64,000 bases of DNA. It comes from Novosphingobium acidiphilum DSM 19966. Lineage in GTDB: Bacteria; Pseudomonadota; Alphaproteobacteria; Sphingomonadales; Sphingomonadaceae. The translations under genes and the position numbers were made by a program. Positions within the stretch are counted from its first letter, which is position 1. Every line of letters starts with the position of its first letter. This document shows, piece after piece, positions 45,651 to 55,197 of the stretch. A model generated the notes under the pieces. It worked only from the letters and a program-made list of their open reading frames with translations. It was not told the DNA's origin and made no database searches. Location of the stretch: contig NZ_AUBA01000005.1 in NCBI RefSeq assembly GCF_000429005.1, positions 1 to 64,000 on the forward strand. The letters run 5' to 3'.

Positions 45651-46913
45651 TCAGGCAACCAGCGCCAGCGGGTTTTCGACCAGCGCCTTGAACGCCTGCA
45701 TCATTTCGGCGCCGTCGGCACCATCGATCGCGCGGTGGTCAAAGCTGCCCGTGGCCGACATCACGGTTGCCACAGCCAGCGCACCGTCCACCACATAGGG
45801 CCGTGCCTCGCCCGCGCCTACGGCCAGGATCATCGCCTGCGGCGGATTGATCACCGCGTCGAACTGCTTGATCCCGAACATGCCGAGATTGGACAGGCTG
45901 GCGGTTCCGCCCTGGTATTCATGTGGCTGCAGCTTGCCATCGCGCGCCTTGGCGGCCAGCGCCTTCATCTCGGTGGCGATCGCCGACACCGACTTGGCCC
46001 CGGCATCGACGATGATCGGGGTGATCAGGCCCGAGGGGGCCGCCACCGCCACCGAAATGTCGGCGCGTTTGAAGCTGCGCAATTCATCGCCGGCAAAGCT
46101 GACATTGCACTTGGGCACCTGCACCAGCGCCTTGGCCAGCGCCTTGATCAGCAGATCGTTGACCGACAGCTTTACGCCCGATGCCTCAAGCGCGGTGTTG
46201 AGCTGCGCGCGCAGCTTGAGCAGGGCATCAAGCCGCACGTCGACCGTCAGATAGATATGCGGAATGGTCTGTTTGGCTTCGGTCAGGCGGCGCGCGATCG
46301 TCTTGCGCACGTTGTTGAGCTTCGCCGCCGTATAAGGAATGCCAAAATCGGGCACTGGCGCGGGTGTTGCGGCGGCAACAGGCGCGGCCGCCGGTGCTGC
46401 GGCTGGCGCCGCAGCCGGTGCGGCTGTGCCTTCAAGATCGGCGCGCACGATACGGCCATTGGGGCCGCTGCCCTTGATCGTGGAAAGATCGATGCCCTTT
46501 TCCGCGGCAAGGCGCTTGGCCAGCGGGCTGGCGATCACGCGATTGCCGGCCACGACCGGTGCCGCAGCCGGAGCTGGAACCGGAGCCGGCGCGGCAACCG
46601 CAGAAGCCACAACCGGCGCCGGGTTGGCCGCAGCGGCAGGCGTCGGCGCGGCGGCGGGTGTTGCATCTTCATCTTCACCGGCAATCGTTGCGATCACCGC
46701 GCCGACCTTGACCCCTTCGGTGCCTTCGGGAATGTCGATCGATACGACCACACCTTCATCCACTGCCTCGAATTCCATCGTTGCCTTGTCGGTTTCGATT
46801 TCGGCAAGAATGTCGCCCGATTTCACCGTGTCGCCGGCCTTGACCAGCCATTTGGCAAGCGTGCCTTCTTCCATGGTCGGCGACAGCGCAGGCATCTTGA
46901 TGGCAATCGGCAT
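45651..46913 (-). CDS. pdhC: pyruvate dehydrogenase E2 (dihydrolipoamide acetyltransferase)
   Basis: This is the E2 core of the pyruvate dehydrogenase complex. It is 420 residues: one lipoyl domain with K43 in ETDKATMEF, an Ala/Pro linker, the E1/E3-binding domain ([20 protein letters not shown]), a second Ala-rich linker, and the catalytic domain with [14 protein letters not shown]. The start at 46913 fits the usual [17 protein letters not shown]. It is the partner of the truncated pdhB at the left edge; its own E1 contact domain is intact. Repeats lie in its promoter region. Confidence 0.96.
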   Translation of the reverse strand: MPIAIKMPALSPTMEEGTLAKWLVKAGDTVKSGDILAEIETDKATMEFEAVDEGVVVSIDIPEGTEGVKVGAVIATIAGEDEDATPAAAPTPAAAANPAPVVASAVAAPAPVPAPAAAPVVAGNRVIASPLAKRLAAEKGIDLSTIKGSGPNGRIVRADLEGTAAPAAAPAAAPAAAPVAAATPAPVPDFGIPYTAAKLNNVRKTIARRLTEAKQTIPHIYLTVDVRLDALLKLRAQLNTALEASGVKLSVNDLLIKALAKALVQVPKCNVSFAGDELRSFKRADISVAVAAPSGLITPIIVDAGAKSVSAIATEMKALAAKARDGKLQPHEYQGGTASLSNLGMFGIKQFDAVINPPQAMILAVGAGEARPYVVDGALAVATVMSATGSFDHRAIDGADGAEMMQAFKALVENPLALVA

Positions 46914-46942
46914 GGCGGAGTTCCGTTCTGGTGTAGACATTT

Positions 46943-46983
46943 GCCATTATGGCGTGTGGCGTGGCGAATAATCGCCATTATGG
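46943..46983. promoter_or_regulatory. repeated motif upstream of pdhC
   Basis: GCCATTATGG occurs twice, at 46943-46952 and 46974-46983, 31 bases apart (about three helical turns), and between them lies the inverted repeat GGCGA-ATAA-TCGCC (46963-46976). This lies 30 bases upstream of the pdhC start, as expected for an operator controlling the pdhC-thioesterase-lpdA run. No regulator is identified. Confidence 0.35.
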
Positions 46984-47126
46984 TTAAAAACAGACCTTTT
47001 CAGGTTATGCACCATTTCGCCACACCACAGCCCCCGGTCAAGAGGCTTGGTGCGCCTGCCGCATACGAATTATGGCATAGGCCGATATGGATATGCGAAC
47101 GGCCAGCCGGAACTGGTCCGCGCCGC

Positions 47127-49448
47127 CTAGCGCTTTCGGCCCTGATGGCGAATGTTGCCCGGCCTGCCGCGCTTGCCCGCCAGATGCTGTCCCGGGCGTT
47201 TGCCCTCGAATGGCGCACGGCCGGCCAGGTGGCGGCCGCGCCGATCAATGCCGCCTGCCCCCGCTTCGATCTCGACAGGTTCGAATTTCAACGCCCCGGT
47301 CAGCGGATTGGCCTCGGCCAGACGCAGCTTCATCAGCATGCCGATGGCAAATTCGGTACCGGTCTCTTCGCCGATCAGGCGCTGGGTTTTCTCGTCATAG
47401 CCAAAGCGTTCCGCACCCAGCGTCGACACCGGAACCAGCCCATCGCCGCCCAGGCCGATGATCGTGGCAAACACCCCGAATTTCTGCACCCCGGTCAGAC
47501 GCGTATCAAACACTTCGCCGACGCGTACCGACAGCCAGGCCGCAACATAGCGATCGATCGTATCGCGCTCTGCCTCCATCGCGCGTCGCTCGGTCTTGCT
47601 GATGGCATCGCAGATCCGCGCCAGATCAACACGATCACGATCGGCCAGGCCCGAGGTGGCCGGCACACGAGCCTCAACCGCTGGGCGCGGCTGTTCCAGG
47701 CCATAACCGTCCACCAGCGCCCGGTGGACCAGAAGATCCGAATAGCGCCGGATCGGCGACGTGAAATGGGCATAGTTGCCAAGACTGAGCCCGAAATGCC
47801 CGGCGTTGCGCGGACCGTAATAGGCCTGGGTCTGGCTGCGCAGAACCGCCTCCATCACCAGCATCTTTTCCGCTTCGTCGGTCACATCCTTCAACGTGCG
47901 GTTGAACAGCGATGGCGTAATCACCTGCCCCAACGACAGCTTGCGCCCGAATGTGGCAAGATAATCCTTCAGCGCGATCAGTTTTTCACGGCTCGGCGGT
48001 TCGTGAATGCGATAGACCACCGGGGCAACCTTGGCCTCCAGCGCCTTGGCCGCAGCGACGTTGGCCGCGATCATGAAATCCTCGACCACGCGATGCGCAT
48101 CAAGCCGTTCGCGCACCGCAATTTCGGCAATCCGCCCGGCCTCGTCCAGACGCACGCGGCGTTCGGGCAGTTCCAGTTCCAGCGGATCGCGCGCTGCGCG
48201 CGCCTTGGCCAGCAGATCCCATGCGGCCCACAGGTTTTGCAGGTTTGCCCCCGCTGTGCCGCCATCGATACGCGCCTGCGCATCTTCATAAGCGATCACT
48301 TCGGCAATCTGCACGCGCGCGCGGCTGAAACGCCAGGCGGTGACCCGGCCCTGCGGATCGATCGTCAGATGGCACGCCATTGCCGCGCGCGGTGCATCGG
48401 CCTTCAACGAGCAGACATTGGCGCTCAACACCTCGGGCAGCATCGGCACGACGCGGTCGGGAAAATAGACCGAATTGCCGCGCTTGCGCGCTTCGCGATC
48501 GATCGCGCCGCCTGGCCGCACGTAAAAGCTGACATCGGCGATGGCGACCACCGCGCGAAAACCGCCTTCGCCATCGGGTTCGGCCCAGATCGCATCGTCG
48601 TGATCACGCGCATCACTCGGGTCGATTGCAACGATCGGCAGGTGCGTCAGGTCTTCGCGCGCGTCGTCGCTCAACGGCAGCGTCGCGGCGCGTTGCGCCT
48701 CGTCCAGCGCATCGCCGGCAAAGGCCACGGGAATACCGTGCTTGTGGATTGCAATCAGGCTGAATGCGCGCGGCGCCAGCGGATCACCCAGCACCGCCGT
48801 CACTTTGACGCCGGCATGCGGCGATCGGCTGGCGGGTTCGGCCATGACCAGTTGCCCCGCACCGGCGCCGCCCAGATCGGCGATCGGCACCGCATTGCGC
48901 ACGCGCTTGTCTACCGGAGCGAGCCATCCCTTGCCCGCGCCGTCGAATTCGACCACGCCCAGCACCTGTTCACCTTGCGAGGGCAGTTTCTTGATCGGGA
49001 ATGCGGTCCACCCGCCATCGGTTTCCTCGTTGCGCGCCAGCACGCGGTCGCCCACGCGCAAGGCAGCGCCATCCTTGGTTGCGTTGCGCCCGCCCTTGCC
49101 GCGCTGTTCGATCACGCGCAGGCGCGGCGGCGCGCTGCCATCATCAGGCTGCCAGTTGTCGGGAACTGCAACAGGTTCGCCATCCTCGATTTCGATCACG
49201 CGCAGCACCGACACGCGCGGCACCCCGCCCATGCGGTGAAACGCGGTGCGGTTGCCGTCGATCAGCCCTTCTTCGGCCATGTCTTTCAACAAGGCTTTCA
49301 ACGCGATCTTTTCGGTGCCTTTCAGCCCGAACGCCTTGGCAATCTCGCGCTTGCCCGCAGGCTCGGCACTGGTGGCGATGAAATCAAGCACCTGTTGGCG
49401 CGACGGCATGCCCTGGGGCAATCTTTCGGGGGAATTTTTGCGGATCAT
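47127..49448 (-). CDS. rnr: ribonuclease R
   Basis: RNase R is a 3'-5' exoribonuclease able to degrade structured RNA. It is 773 residues from the ATG at 49448. An N-terminal winged-helix region (SRQQVLDFIATSAEPAGKRE) and cold-shock domains lead to the RNB catalytic domain with DPSDARDHDDAIW, and a C-terminal S1 domain (GEVFDTRLTGVQKFGVFATI) followed by a basic tail. A frame running upstream to 49589 has no family similarity. It lies upstream of the M28 peptidase stop and after a 213-base gap from the pdhC promoter. Confidence 0.95.
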   Translation of the reverse strand: MIRKNSPERLPQGMPSRQQVLDFIATSAEPAGKREIAKAFGLKGTEKIALKALLKDMAEEGLIDGNRTAFHRMGGVPRVSVLRVIEIEDGEPVAVPDNWQPDDGSAPPRLRVIEQRGKGGRNATKDGAALRVGDRVLARNEETDGGWTAFPIKKLPSQGEQVLGVVEFDGAGKGWLAPVDKRVRNAVPIADLGGAGAGQLVMAEPASRSPHAGVKVTAVLGDPLAPRAFSLIAIHKHGIPVAFAGDALDEAQRAATLPLSDDAREDLTHLPIVAIDPSDARDHDDAIWAEPDGEGGFRAVVAIADVSFYVRPGGAIDREARKRGNSVYFPDRVVPMLPEVLSANVCSLKADAPRAAMACHLTIDPQGRVTAWRFSRARVQIAEVIAYEDAQARIDGGTAGANLQNLWAAWDLLAKARAARDPLELELPERRVRLDEAGRIAEIAVRERLDAHRVVEDFMIAANVAAAKALEAKVAPVVYRIHEPPSREKLIALKDYLATFGRKLSLGQVITPSLFNRTLKDVTDEAEKMLVMEAVLRSQTQAYYGPRNAGHFGLSLGNYAHFTSPIRRYSDLLVHRALVDGYGLEQPRPAVEARVPATSGLADRDRVDLARICDAISKTERRAMEAERDTIDRYVAAWLSVRVGEVFDTRLTGVQKFGVFATIIGLGGDGLVPVSTLGAERFGYDEKTQRLIGEETGTEFAIGMLMKLRLAEANPLTGALKFEPVEIEAGAGGIDRRGRHLAGRAPFEGKRPGQHLAGKRGRPGNIRHQGRKR

Positions 49449-49485
49449 TGCCTGCGCAATGCGCGCGCCGGGACGCCTTTGCAAC

Positions 49486-50766
49486 CTAGAACCCGCCCCC
49501 CGGCAGCGCCGATGCGATCGGGCTGGCGCTGCCATCGGCGGCAATCGCGCTGACCCCGAAGAACCAGTCATCGGCGCGCACGCCGTCAAGCCGGACTGTC
49601 GTGCCGCTGGTGGTCAGGACTTTCTCCTCCCAGCCCGGCGCATCGGTGCGACGGCGCCACACGGCGTAGCCTTCGGCACCCGGGACAGGCTTCCAGCTGA
49701 GCGTGGTAAAGGTTTGCACAGCACCCTTGGTATCGGCGGTCGGCGCAAGCGGGGCAGCAGCCAGCGCCGCCAGCGCGCGCACGTTCAGCCGGGTCACCTT
49801 GGCAAGATAGGCGAAATCCATCTTGTCGATGGTGTCGCCATAATCGTGCCCGTCGGCCTTGCGCACGTCCTGATGCTGCGCGTCATAATTTTCGACCGCG
49901 ACGGTAAAGCGCACCGCCGGATAGCCCGCCTCTTCAAAGGGCAGGTGATCGCCGCCGCGCCCCATGCGATCGGCACGCCAGATCTGGCGCACCGCCAGCG
50001 CCGGATCGGCAAGCCCGGCGATATAGCGCGACAGATTGCGCGACGGGCTGTCATTTTCGCCACCGTTCAACCGCTGTGCCTCGGCCAGCGCCGGGGTGGC
50101 GTTGCCCCGCGGGCCTTCGGAAAAAACCCGAACATGCGTATGGTCGACCAGGCCGTCCGACCCGCGCGAATTGCCGACGATATCGTTGTTGAGCACGGCC
50201 TTGACCGTCCAATGCTGCGCGCGGGCATAATCGGCCAGCAGCTTGCCGCCATACAGGCCCTGTTCTTCGCCCGAGACAACCGCATAGACAATGGTTCCGG
50301 CAAAATGTCGGTGGCACAGCACGCGCGCGGATTCGAGCACCAACGCCGTGCCCGAGGCATCGTCATTGGCCCCCGGTGAATCGCCGGTGGCATCCAGCGG
50401 GTCGCTGCGGCGGCTGTCGAGGTGGCCCTCGACGATCACCACCTCGTCAGGACGCTCGGTACCGCGCTGGATCGCCAGCACATCCATCAGCCGGGTTGGT
50501 TGCGGGACACGCTTGCCCGTTATCACGGTCTCGGGCTTCACGATTGTGACGGCATCCCCGCAGCTTTCGCGGAAATCTGCCTCGGCCCAGGTGCGTGCCG
50601 CGCCGATCCCGCGTTTTGGATCATCCTGCGTCGACAGCGTGTGGCGCGTGCCAAACGCCACCTGACGTTCGACGCGCGCTTTCAAACGCGCTTCGGACAC
50701 GTCATCGGCAGGCGCGGCCAGGGCGGGGCCCGCGACAAGCGCAAGGGCGTAAAAAGCGGTTCGCAT
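49486..50766 (-). CDS. secreted M28-family metallopeptidase with C-terminal FnIII-like domain
   Basis: This is a 426-residue zinc aminopeptidase-type enzyme of family M28, exported by a signal peptide (residues 1-17). Zinc ligands are the His of EGHLDSR, the Asp of PGANDDASG, the catalytic/ligand pair in SGEEQGL, the Asp in NNDIVGNS and the His in GGDHLPF. The C-terminal roughly 90 residues (TFTTLSWKPVPGAEGYAVWRR) resemble a fibronectin type III domain. It probably degrades peptides in the periplasm or outside the cell. It stands just upstream of rnr on the same strand. Confidence 0.88.
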   Translation of the reverse strand: MRTAFYALALVAGPALAAPADDVSEARLKARVERQVAFGTRHTLSTQDDPKRGIGAARTWAEADFRESCGDAVTIVKPETVITGKRVPQPTRLMDVLAIQRGTERPDEVVIVEGHLDSRRSDPLDATGDSPGANDDASGTALVLESARVLCHRHFAGTIVYAVVSGEEQGLYGGKLLADYARAQHWTVKAVLNNDIVGNSRGSDGLVDHTHVRVFSEGPRGNATPALAEAQRLNGGENDSPSRNLSRYIAGLADPALAVRQIWRADRMGRGGDHLPFEEAGYPAVRFTVAVENYDAQHQDVRKADGHDYGDTIDKMDFAYLAKVTRLNVRALAALAAAPLAPTADTKGAVQTFTTLSWKPVPGAEGYAVWRRRTDAPGWEEKVLTTSGTTVRLDGVRADDWFFGVSAIAADGSASPIASALPGGGF

Positions 50767-51028
50767 CGGCCATGCCTAATGCCAATCGGCCCGCGCTTGA
50801 AGCAAAAACGTGGCTCGCAGCGGCGCCGGCGTGCGCATTTGCACCACATTTTTTCTGTGCAGATCAGCGCCACAGGCGTACACGTGTTGCATCAGGCTTT
50901 GCGACGATCCGACCTCGTGACTTGCTTTGCACTTTTGCCTTATCGATCCCGGTTGTCGTTGCACGCCCGATCACACGCCCGCGTGAAGCGCATCCCCGCT
51001 TTGCGAAAGAGGCGCGAGGAGAGCGCAT

Positions 51029-51841
51029 ATGGCAATCGCACACCCGGCTGGTGCGTCACCAGCGATCCATGACATTGAAATCCGTTCGCTTGGCCTGCAG
51101 GATCTGCGGGTTTCCCTGGCACAGGGCTGGCACGATTTTCTGAACAAGCGGGGTGATCTGCTGTTCCTCGGGTTGATTTACCCGGTGATCGGCCTGCTGG
51201 CCGCGTTGGTGGCGTCGAACAGTTCGGTTCTGCCGCTGGCGGTGCCGGTGGCGGCAGGCGCGGTCCTGCTGGGGCCGGCCGCGGCCAGCGGGTTCTACGA
51301 ACTGGCGCGGCGCCAGGAACTCGGCCTTGATTCCAGCTGGCGTCATTTTCTCGATGCGCAGCGCGGGCCCACGGCCGATGCGCTGATGACGCTGACGGCC
51401 ATGCTGGGCCTGCTGTTCCTGGTGTGGATCCTGGCTGCTGCGGGTATAACTTTTGCAATGATCGGCGTGCGGCCCTTCGACAGCGCCAGCGCCTTTGTTC
51501 AGGCCGTGCTGACCACGCGGCAGGGTTGGGAAATGGTCATTGTCGGCAATCTGGTGGGGCTTGGCTTTGCCATTCTGGCGCTGGCCATGTCGGTGGTGTC
51601 GTTCCCCATGCTGGTCGATCGGCCGGTGGGCGTGCGCACGGCATTGCGCACATCGCTGCGGGTGACGGCCAAAAACCCGATGACGGTCGCGGCGTGGGGC
51701 TTGATCGTGACCGGCATGCTGGTGCTGGGTGCTTTGCCCGCACTGGTCGGTCTGGGTGTTGTGCTGCCGGTGCTGGGCTATTCGACCTGGCACCTGTACA
51801 CGCGCGCCGTCGTCCGCCCGGCCGATGCGAGTGCGGCCTGA
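51029..51841 (+). CDS. DUF2189 integral membrane protein
   Basis: This is a 270-residue inner-membrane protein of the DUF2189 family, with six hydrophobic segments and the family pattern DLRVSLAQGWHDFLNKRGDLLFLGLIYPVIG near the N-terminus. Function is unknown; in other bacteria it sits near cytochrome oxidase genes, but not here. A GAGGAG ribosome site stands before the ATG. A strong hairpin follows the stop at 51852. Confidence 0.82.
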   Translation: MAIAHPAGASPAIHDIEIRSLGLQDLRVSLAQGWHDFLNKRGDLLFLGLIYPVIGLLAALVASNSSVLPLAVPVAAGAVLLGPAAASGFYELARRQELGLDSSWRHFLDAQRGPTADALMTLTAMLGLLFLVWILAAAGITFAMIGVRPFDSASAFVQAVLTTRQGWEMVIVGNLVGLGFAILALAMSVVSFPMLVDRPVGVRTALRTSLRVTAKNPMTVAAWGLIVTGMLVLGALPALVGLGVVLPVLGYSTWHLYTRAVVRPADASAA

Positions 51842-51851
51842 CGTCAACGGC

Positions 51852-51893
51852 CACGGCGGCATCGCGCCCGTTCCAGGGCCCGATGCCGCCGTG
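51852..51893. terminator. hairpin between convergent genes, probable terminator
   Basis: Perfect 13-base arms CACGGCGGCATCG (51852-51864) and CGATGCCGCCGTG (51881-51893) with a 16-base loop lie between the DUF2189 and proS stops. There is no T-run, so termination would be weaker or rho-aided. Confidence 0.5.
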
Positions 51894-51898
51894 TGATG

Positions 51899-53452
51899 TC
51901 AATAGGCGCGGGCGACCAGGATGGTTTCCACCGCCGGTTCGCCGGTAAACGGGCACATGCCGGCAGGCTTTGCCGCGTCCATCGGCGTGTTGCGGATGGT
52001 CAGTTTGAGCGCCTTCAACTGTTCGACCACTTTGTCGAGAGCAGCGCCGGTCGGGCGCGACCAGCCCAGTTCCACCCAGCCCGGCGCCAGCGCCGATTGT
52101 TCGCGTTCATCGGCAAAATAGGCGGTCAATCCGGCCAGGTCGGTGATCCCGCGTTGAATCCGCGCATCGCGCCACGCGGTCGCCGCGGCATGAAGCGCAT
52201 TGCCATAGGCCACGATTTCGGCCGTGGCCGCGCTCAGGAACGCATCACGGTCTTGCCCCTGGAAATCGACCTTGCCATCATCGCGCCACAGCCGATCGCG
52301 GCGCAGCACCGAGACCTGTCCGTTTTCAGCGTCGCGTCCGCCGATTTCCAGCACCAGCGGCACGCCCTTCTTGACCCAGGCCCAGCGCTTGGCCGTGGCC
52401 TTGCCGGGTCGTTTGTCCAGCAGCACGCGCACGCGTTCGCCATAGACGGTCTGCACAGCCAGCGCGGCGCGAATGCCTTCGCAATAGGCAAGCAATGCCT
52501 CGTCCCCGTCGTTGTCGCGCAGCATCGGCAGGATGACCACCTGGTGCGGCGCAACCTGTGGCGGGGTCTGCAACCCGTCATCGTCGCCATGGGTCATGAT
52601 CACCCCGCCGATCAGGCGCGTCGATACACCCCAGCTGGTGGTGTGACACAGTGCCTGCTGCCCCTGCTTGTCCTGATAACGGATGCCCGCAGCGGTCGAA
52701 AACGTGGTGCCCAGATAATGCGAGGTGCCCGCCTGCAGCGCCTTGCCATCCTGCATCATCGCCTCGATCGAATAGGTATCGACCGCGCCTGGGAACCGTT
52801 CGTTTTCGGGCTTGGCACCTGCCACCACGGGCATGGCCAGCACGTCTTCGGAAAAGCTGCGGTACATTTCGAGCGCGCGCAGCGTTTCAACCATGGCATC
52901 GGCCTCGTCCGCATGCGCGGTATGGCCTTCCTGCCACAGGAATTCGCTGGTGCGCAGGAACATTCGCGTGCGCATTTCCCAACGCACCACGTTGGCCCAC
53001 TGGTTGGTCAGCATCGGCAGATCGCGCCACGACTGGATCCAGCGCGCCATCGCCGCACCGATTACCGTTTCGGATGTCGGGCGCACCACCAGCGGTTCTT
53101 CCAGCTTTGCCTCGGGATCGGGGATCAGCCCGCCCTCACCATCGGCGATCAGGCGGTGATGCGTGACAACCGCCATTTCCTTGGCAAAGCCATCGACGTG
53201 CTCTGCCTCTTTGGCAAAAAACGACAAGGGGATGAACAGCGGAAAATAGCAATTTTCGACGCCCGCATCCTTGATGCGCTCGTCCATCAGTTTCTGGATG
53301 CGTTCCCAGATACCATAGCCCCAGGGCTTGATCACCATGCAGCCGCGCACGCCCGATTCCTCGGCAAGCTCGGCTTCGGCGATCACCGCCTGGTACCACT
53401 GGGCAAAGTCTTCGGCGCGCGTCACGGGCAGCGCATGCTTGATCTTGGTCAT
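51899..53452 (-). CDS. proS: prolyl-tRNA synthetase, archaeal/eukaryal-type (type 3)
   Basis: ProS charges tRNA-Pro. This 517-residue protein is of the archaeal-type (type 3) found in many alphaproteobacteria: it lacks the INS editing domain of E. coli-type ProRS. Class II motifs are visible as VRPTSETVIGAAMARW (motif 2 region), FLWQEGHTAHADEADA and GGVIMTHGDDDGL. The C-terminal zinc-like module ends in MCPFTGEPAVETILVARAY. The start at 53452 gives MTKIKHALPVTRAEDFAQWY, the usual beginning. It follows phaR on the same strand after 48 bases. Confidence 0.94.
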   Translation of the reverse strand: MTKIKHALPVTRAEDFAQWYQAVIAEAELAEESGVRGCMVIKPWGYGIWERIQKLMDERIKDAGVENCYFPLFIPLSFFAKEAEHVDGFAKEMAVVTHHRLIADGEGGLIPDPEAKLEEPLVVRPTSETVIGAAMARWIQSWRDLPMLTNQWANVVRWEMRTRMFLRTSEFLWQEGHTAHADEADAMVETLRALEMYRSFSEDVLAMPVVAGAKPENERFPGAVDTYSIEAMMQDGKALQAGTSHYLGTTFSTAAGIRYQDKQGQQALCHTTSWGVSTRLIGGVIMTHGDDDGLQTPPQVAPHQVVILPMLRDNDGDEALLAYCEGIRAALAVQTVYGERVRVLLDKRPGKATAKRWAWVKKGVPLVLEIGGRDAENGQVSVLRRDRLWRDDGKVDFQGQDRDAFLSAATAEIVAYGNALHAAATAWRDARIQRGITDLAGLTAYFADEREQSALAPGWVELGWSRPTGAALDKVVEQLKALKLTIRNTPMDAAKPAGMCPFTGEPAVETILVARAY

Positions 53453-53500
53453 GCGCCACCGGTTAGGGGGATGGACAGATTCGGGCAAGCGCCTGCGGTG

Positions 53501-54073
53501 TTACTTCACCAGCTTGTCGAGCTTCTTCTGCATTTCCTCGACCTGGCTGCGCAGCGTCGACAGCTCGTCGGCATCGGCAGGCGGCGTCTTTTCGGCGGTG
53601 GCCGCTGGCGCGCCGGGCACGAACGCGGTAGCGGCAGCCTTGAAGATTTCCATGTTGCGCTGGGCAATCTGGGCCAGCGGATTGGCACCGATGCTGTCTT
53701 CGATCGCCTTGCGCAGCTTGGCCTGGTTTTCGCGGAAATGATCCATCGACGCTTCTAGATAGCCGGGCAACAGCGCCTGCATCGAATTGCCATACATCGA
53801 GATCAGCTGGCGCAGGAAATTTGTCGGCAACATCTGGCTGCCGCCGGCCTCTTCGTCCATGATGATCTGGGTCAGGATGGTGTGGGTCAGGTCCGAGCCG
53901 GTCTTGGCATCGATCACTTTGAAATCGATGTTGTCCTTGACCATCTGCGCCAGGTGTTCAAGCGTGATATAGCTGCTGGTGCGCGTGTTGTACAAACGCC
54001 GATTGGCGTACTTCTTGATGATGACCGTCTCGCCGTCTTTTGCCGCATGTGCCATCGAGTCACGTCCCGCCAT
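53501..54073 (-). CDS. phaR: polyhydroxyalkanoate synthesis regulator PhaR
   Basis: PhaR represses phasin and PHA genes by binding DNA and, when PHA appears, the granule. It is 190 residues. The DNA-binding domain has IIKKYANRRLYNTRTSSYITL (about 18-38), followed by the PHB-binding region and a C-terminal helix (STLRSQVEEMQKKLDKLVK). No other pha genes are nearby. A TGC-rich stretch lies 20-45 bases upstream. Start could also be the ATG at 54055. The gene marks PHA storage capacity. Confidence 0.93.
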   Translation of the reverse strand: MAGRDSMAHAAKDGETVIIKKYANRRLYNTRTSSYITLEHLAQMVKDNIDFKVIDAKTGSDLTHTILTQIIMDEEAGGSQMLPTNFLRQLISMYGNSMQALLPGYLEASMDHFRENQAKLRKAIEDSIGANPLAQIAQRNMEIFKAAATAFVPGAPAATAEKTPPADADELSTLRSQVEEMQKKLDKLVK

Positions 54074-54148
54074 TTATGGTTATTGGCCAAGGTTAGCAGG
54101 CGCAGCATGGGCAATGCAACAAAAGTCGTATTGCGGTTTGTACAGACT

Positions 54149-55195
54149 TCACTTTCTTGCGAAACGGCGGTGCAACACAGTCAGCAATTCATACTGTGAC
54201 AGGCCGCTTTCAACCGCTGCCCTGCGCAAGTCGTAATCGAGCGTCAGCCAGTCGCCCTCGTGCAGATCGGGCGCCAGGGTCAGGTCGATTGCGGTCAGAT
54301 CCATCGAGACCCGCCCGATGACTGGCAGCTTCGCGCCGTCCAGGCCGAACGACCCCCGGTTGGACCAGCACCGCAGATAGCCGTCGGCATAGCCCAGCGC
54401 GACCACCCCCACACGCATCGCGTGCGGCGCAACAAAGGTGGCATTGTAGCCCACAGCATCGCCCGCCACCAGATCGCGCAACTGCAGCACGGCGGCTTGC
54501 GGTCGTGCGACCTGCCGCACGACACCCTCCATTTCGCGGCGCACCACGCCGCCATACAGGGCTATCCCCGGACGGGTCAGATCGGCATGATACGCCGCGC
54601 CCAGCGCAATCCCGGCGCTGTTGGCAAGGCTGTAACGGCGCGCGCGCACCAGCGCCCTGGTTCGGGCAAACCGTTCGAGTTGCGCCGCATTTTGCGCAAC
54701 ATCCTCGTCCGCGCTGGCAAGATGGCTGAGGCACAGGTCAATATCCAGCCGCCCCAGCATCGGATCGCCAAGGTCCTGCATCGCCAGACCCAGACGGTTG
54801 ATCCCGGTATCGACCATGACATGGCAGGGCCCGCCCCCTGCCGCCAGCCAGCGCGCCACCTGGGCCAAGGAATTGAGCACCGGGCGCACGCCTGTTGCCA
54901 GGGCAAAAGCCACATCGGCATCGGCCATCGGGCCATGCAGCACTGCCACTTGCGCCGCGGGCACATGCGCAATCACCTCGGGCACTTCGCACCAATGCGC
55001 CACAAACCAGTTGCGGCACCCCGCCTCGGCCAGCACCGGCACGACCTGGCCCACGCCAAGGCCATAGGCATCAGCCTTGACCGCGGCGCCCGCGCGCGCC
55101 GTGCCGCTCATGGCATCCATGGCCCGCCAGTTGGCGGCCAGGGCGTCGGTGTCGATCTGCAAACGCAGCGGCGATGGGGGCAGTGGAGGCAGCAT
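54149..55195 (-). CDS. alr: alanine racemase
   Basis: This is a PLP enzyme that interconverts L- and D-alanine for peptidoglycan. It is 348 residues. The PLP lysine is K40 in AAVKADAYGLG. Y250 in AVGYNATFVAP is the likely catalytic tyrosine of the opposite side, and GRVSMDLTAIDLT follows. An upstream extension to 55504 is in the transporter gene and not family-like. It stands two bases beyond the MHS transporter stop on the same strand, so it may be cotranscribed with it. Confidence 0.93.
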   Translation of the reverse strand: MLPPLPPSPLRLQIDTDALAANWRAMDAMSGTARAGAAVKADAYGLGVGQVVPVLAEAGCRNWFVAHWCEVPEVIAHVPAAQVAVLHGPMADADVAFALATGVRPVLNSLAQVARWLAAGGGPCHVMVDTGINRLGLAMQDLGDPMLGRLDIDLCLSHLASADEDVAQNAAQLERFARTRALVRARRYSLANSAGIALGAAYHADLTRPGIALYGGVVRREMEGVVRQVARPQAAVLQLRDLVAGDAVGYNATFVAPHAMRVGVVALGYADGYLRCWSNRGSFGLDGAKLPVIGRVSMDLTAIDLTLAPDLHEGDWLTLDYDLRRAAVESGLSQYELLTVLHRRFARK

Positions 55196-55197
55196 GA

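Noticed and set aside
45735..49553. A 1272-codon open frame on the plus strand across thioesterase, pdhC and rnr
   Set aside because: It is the antisense image of three well-supported genes; high GC makes such frames common, and the translation has no recognisable domain.
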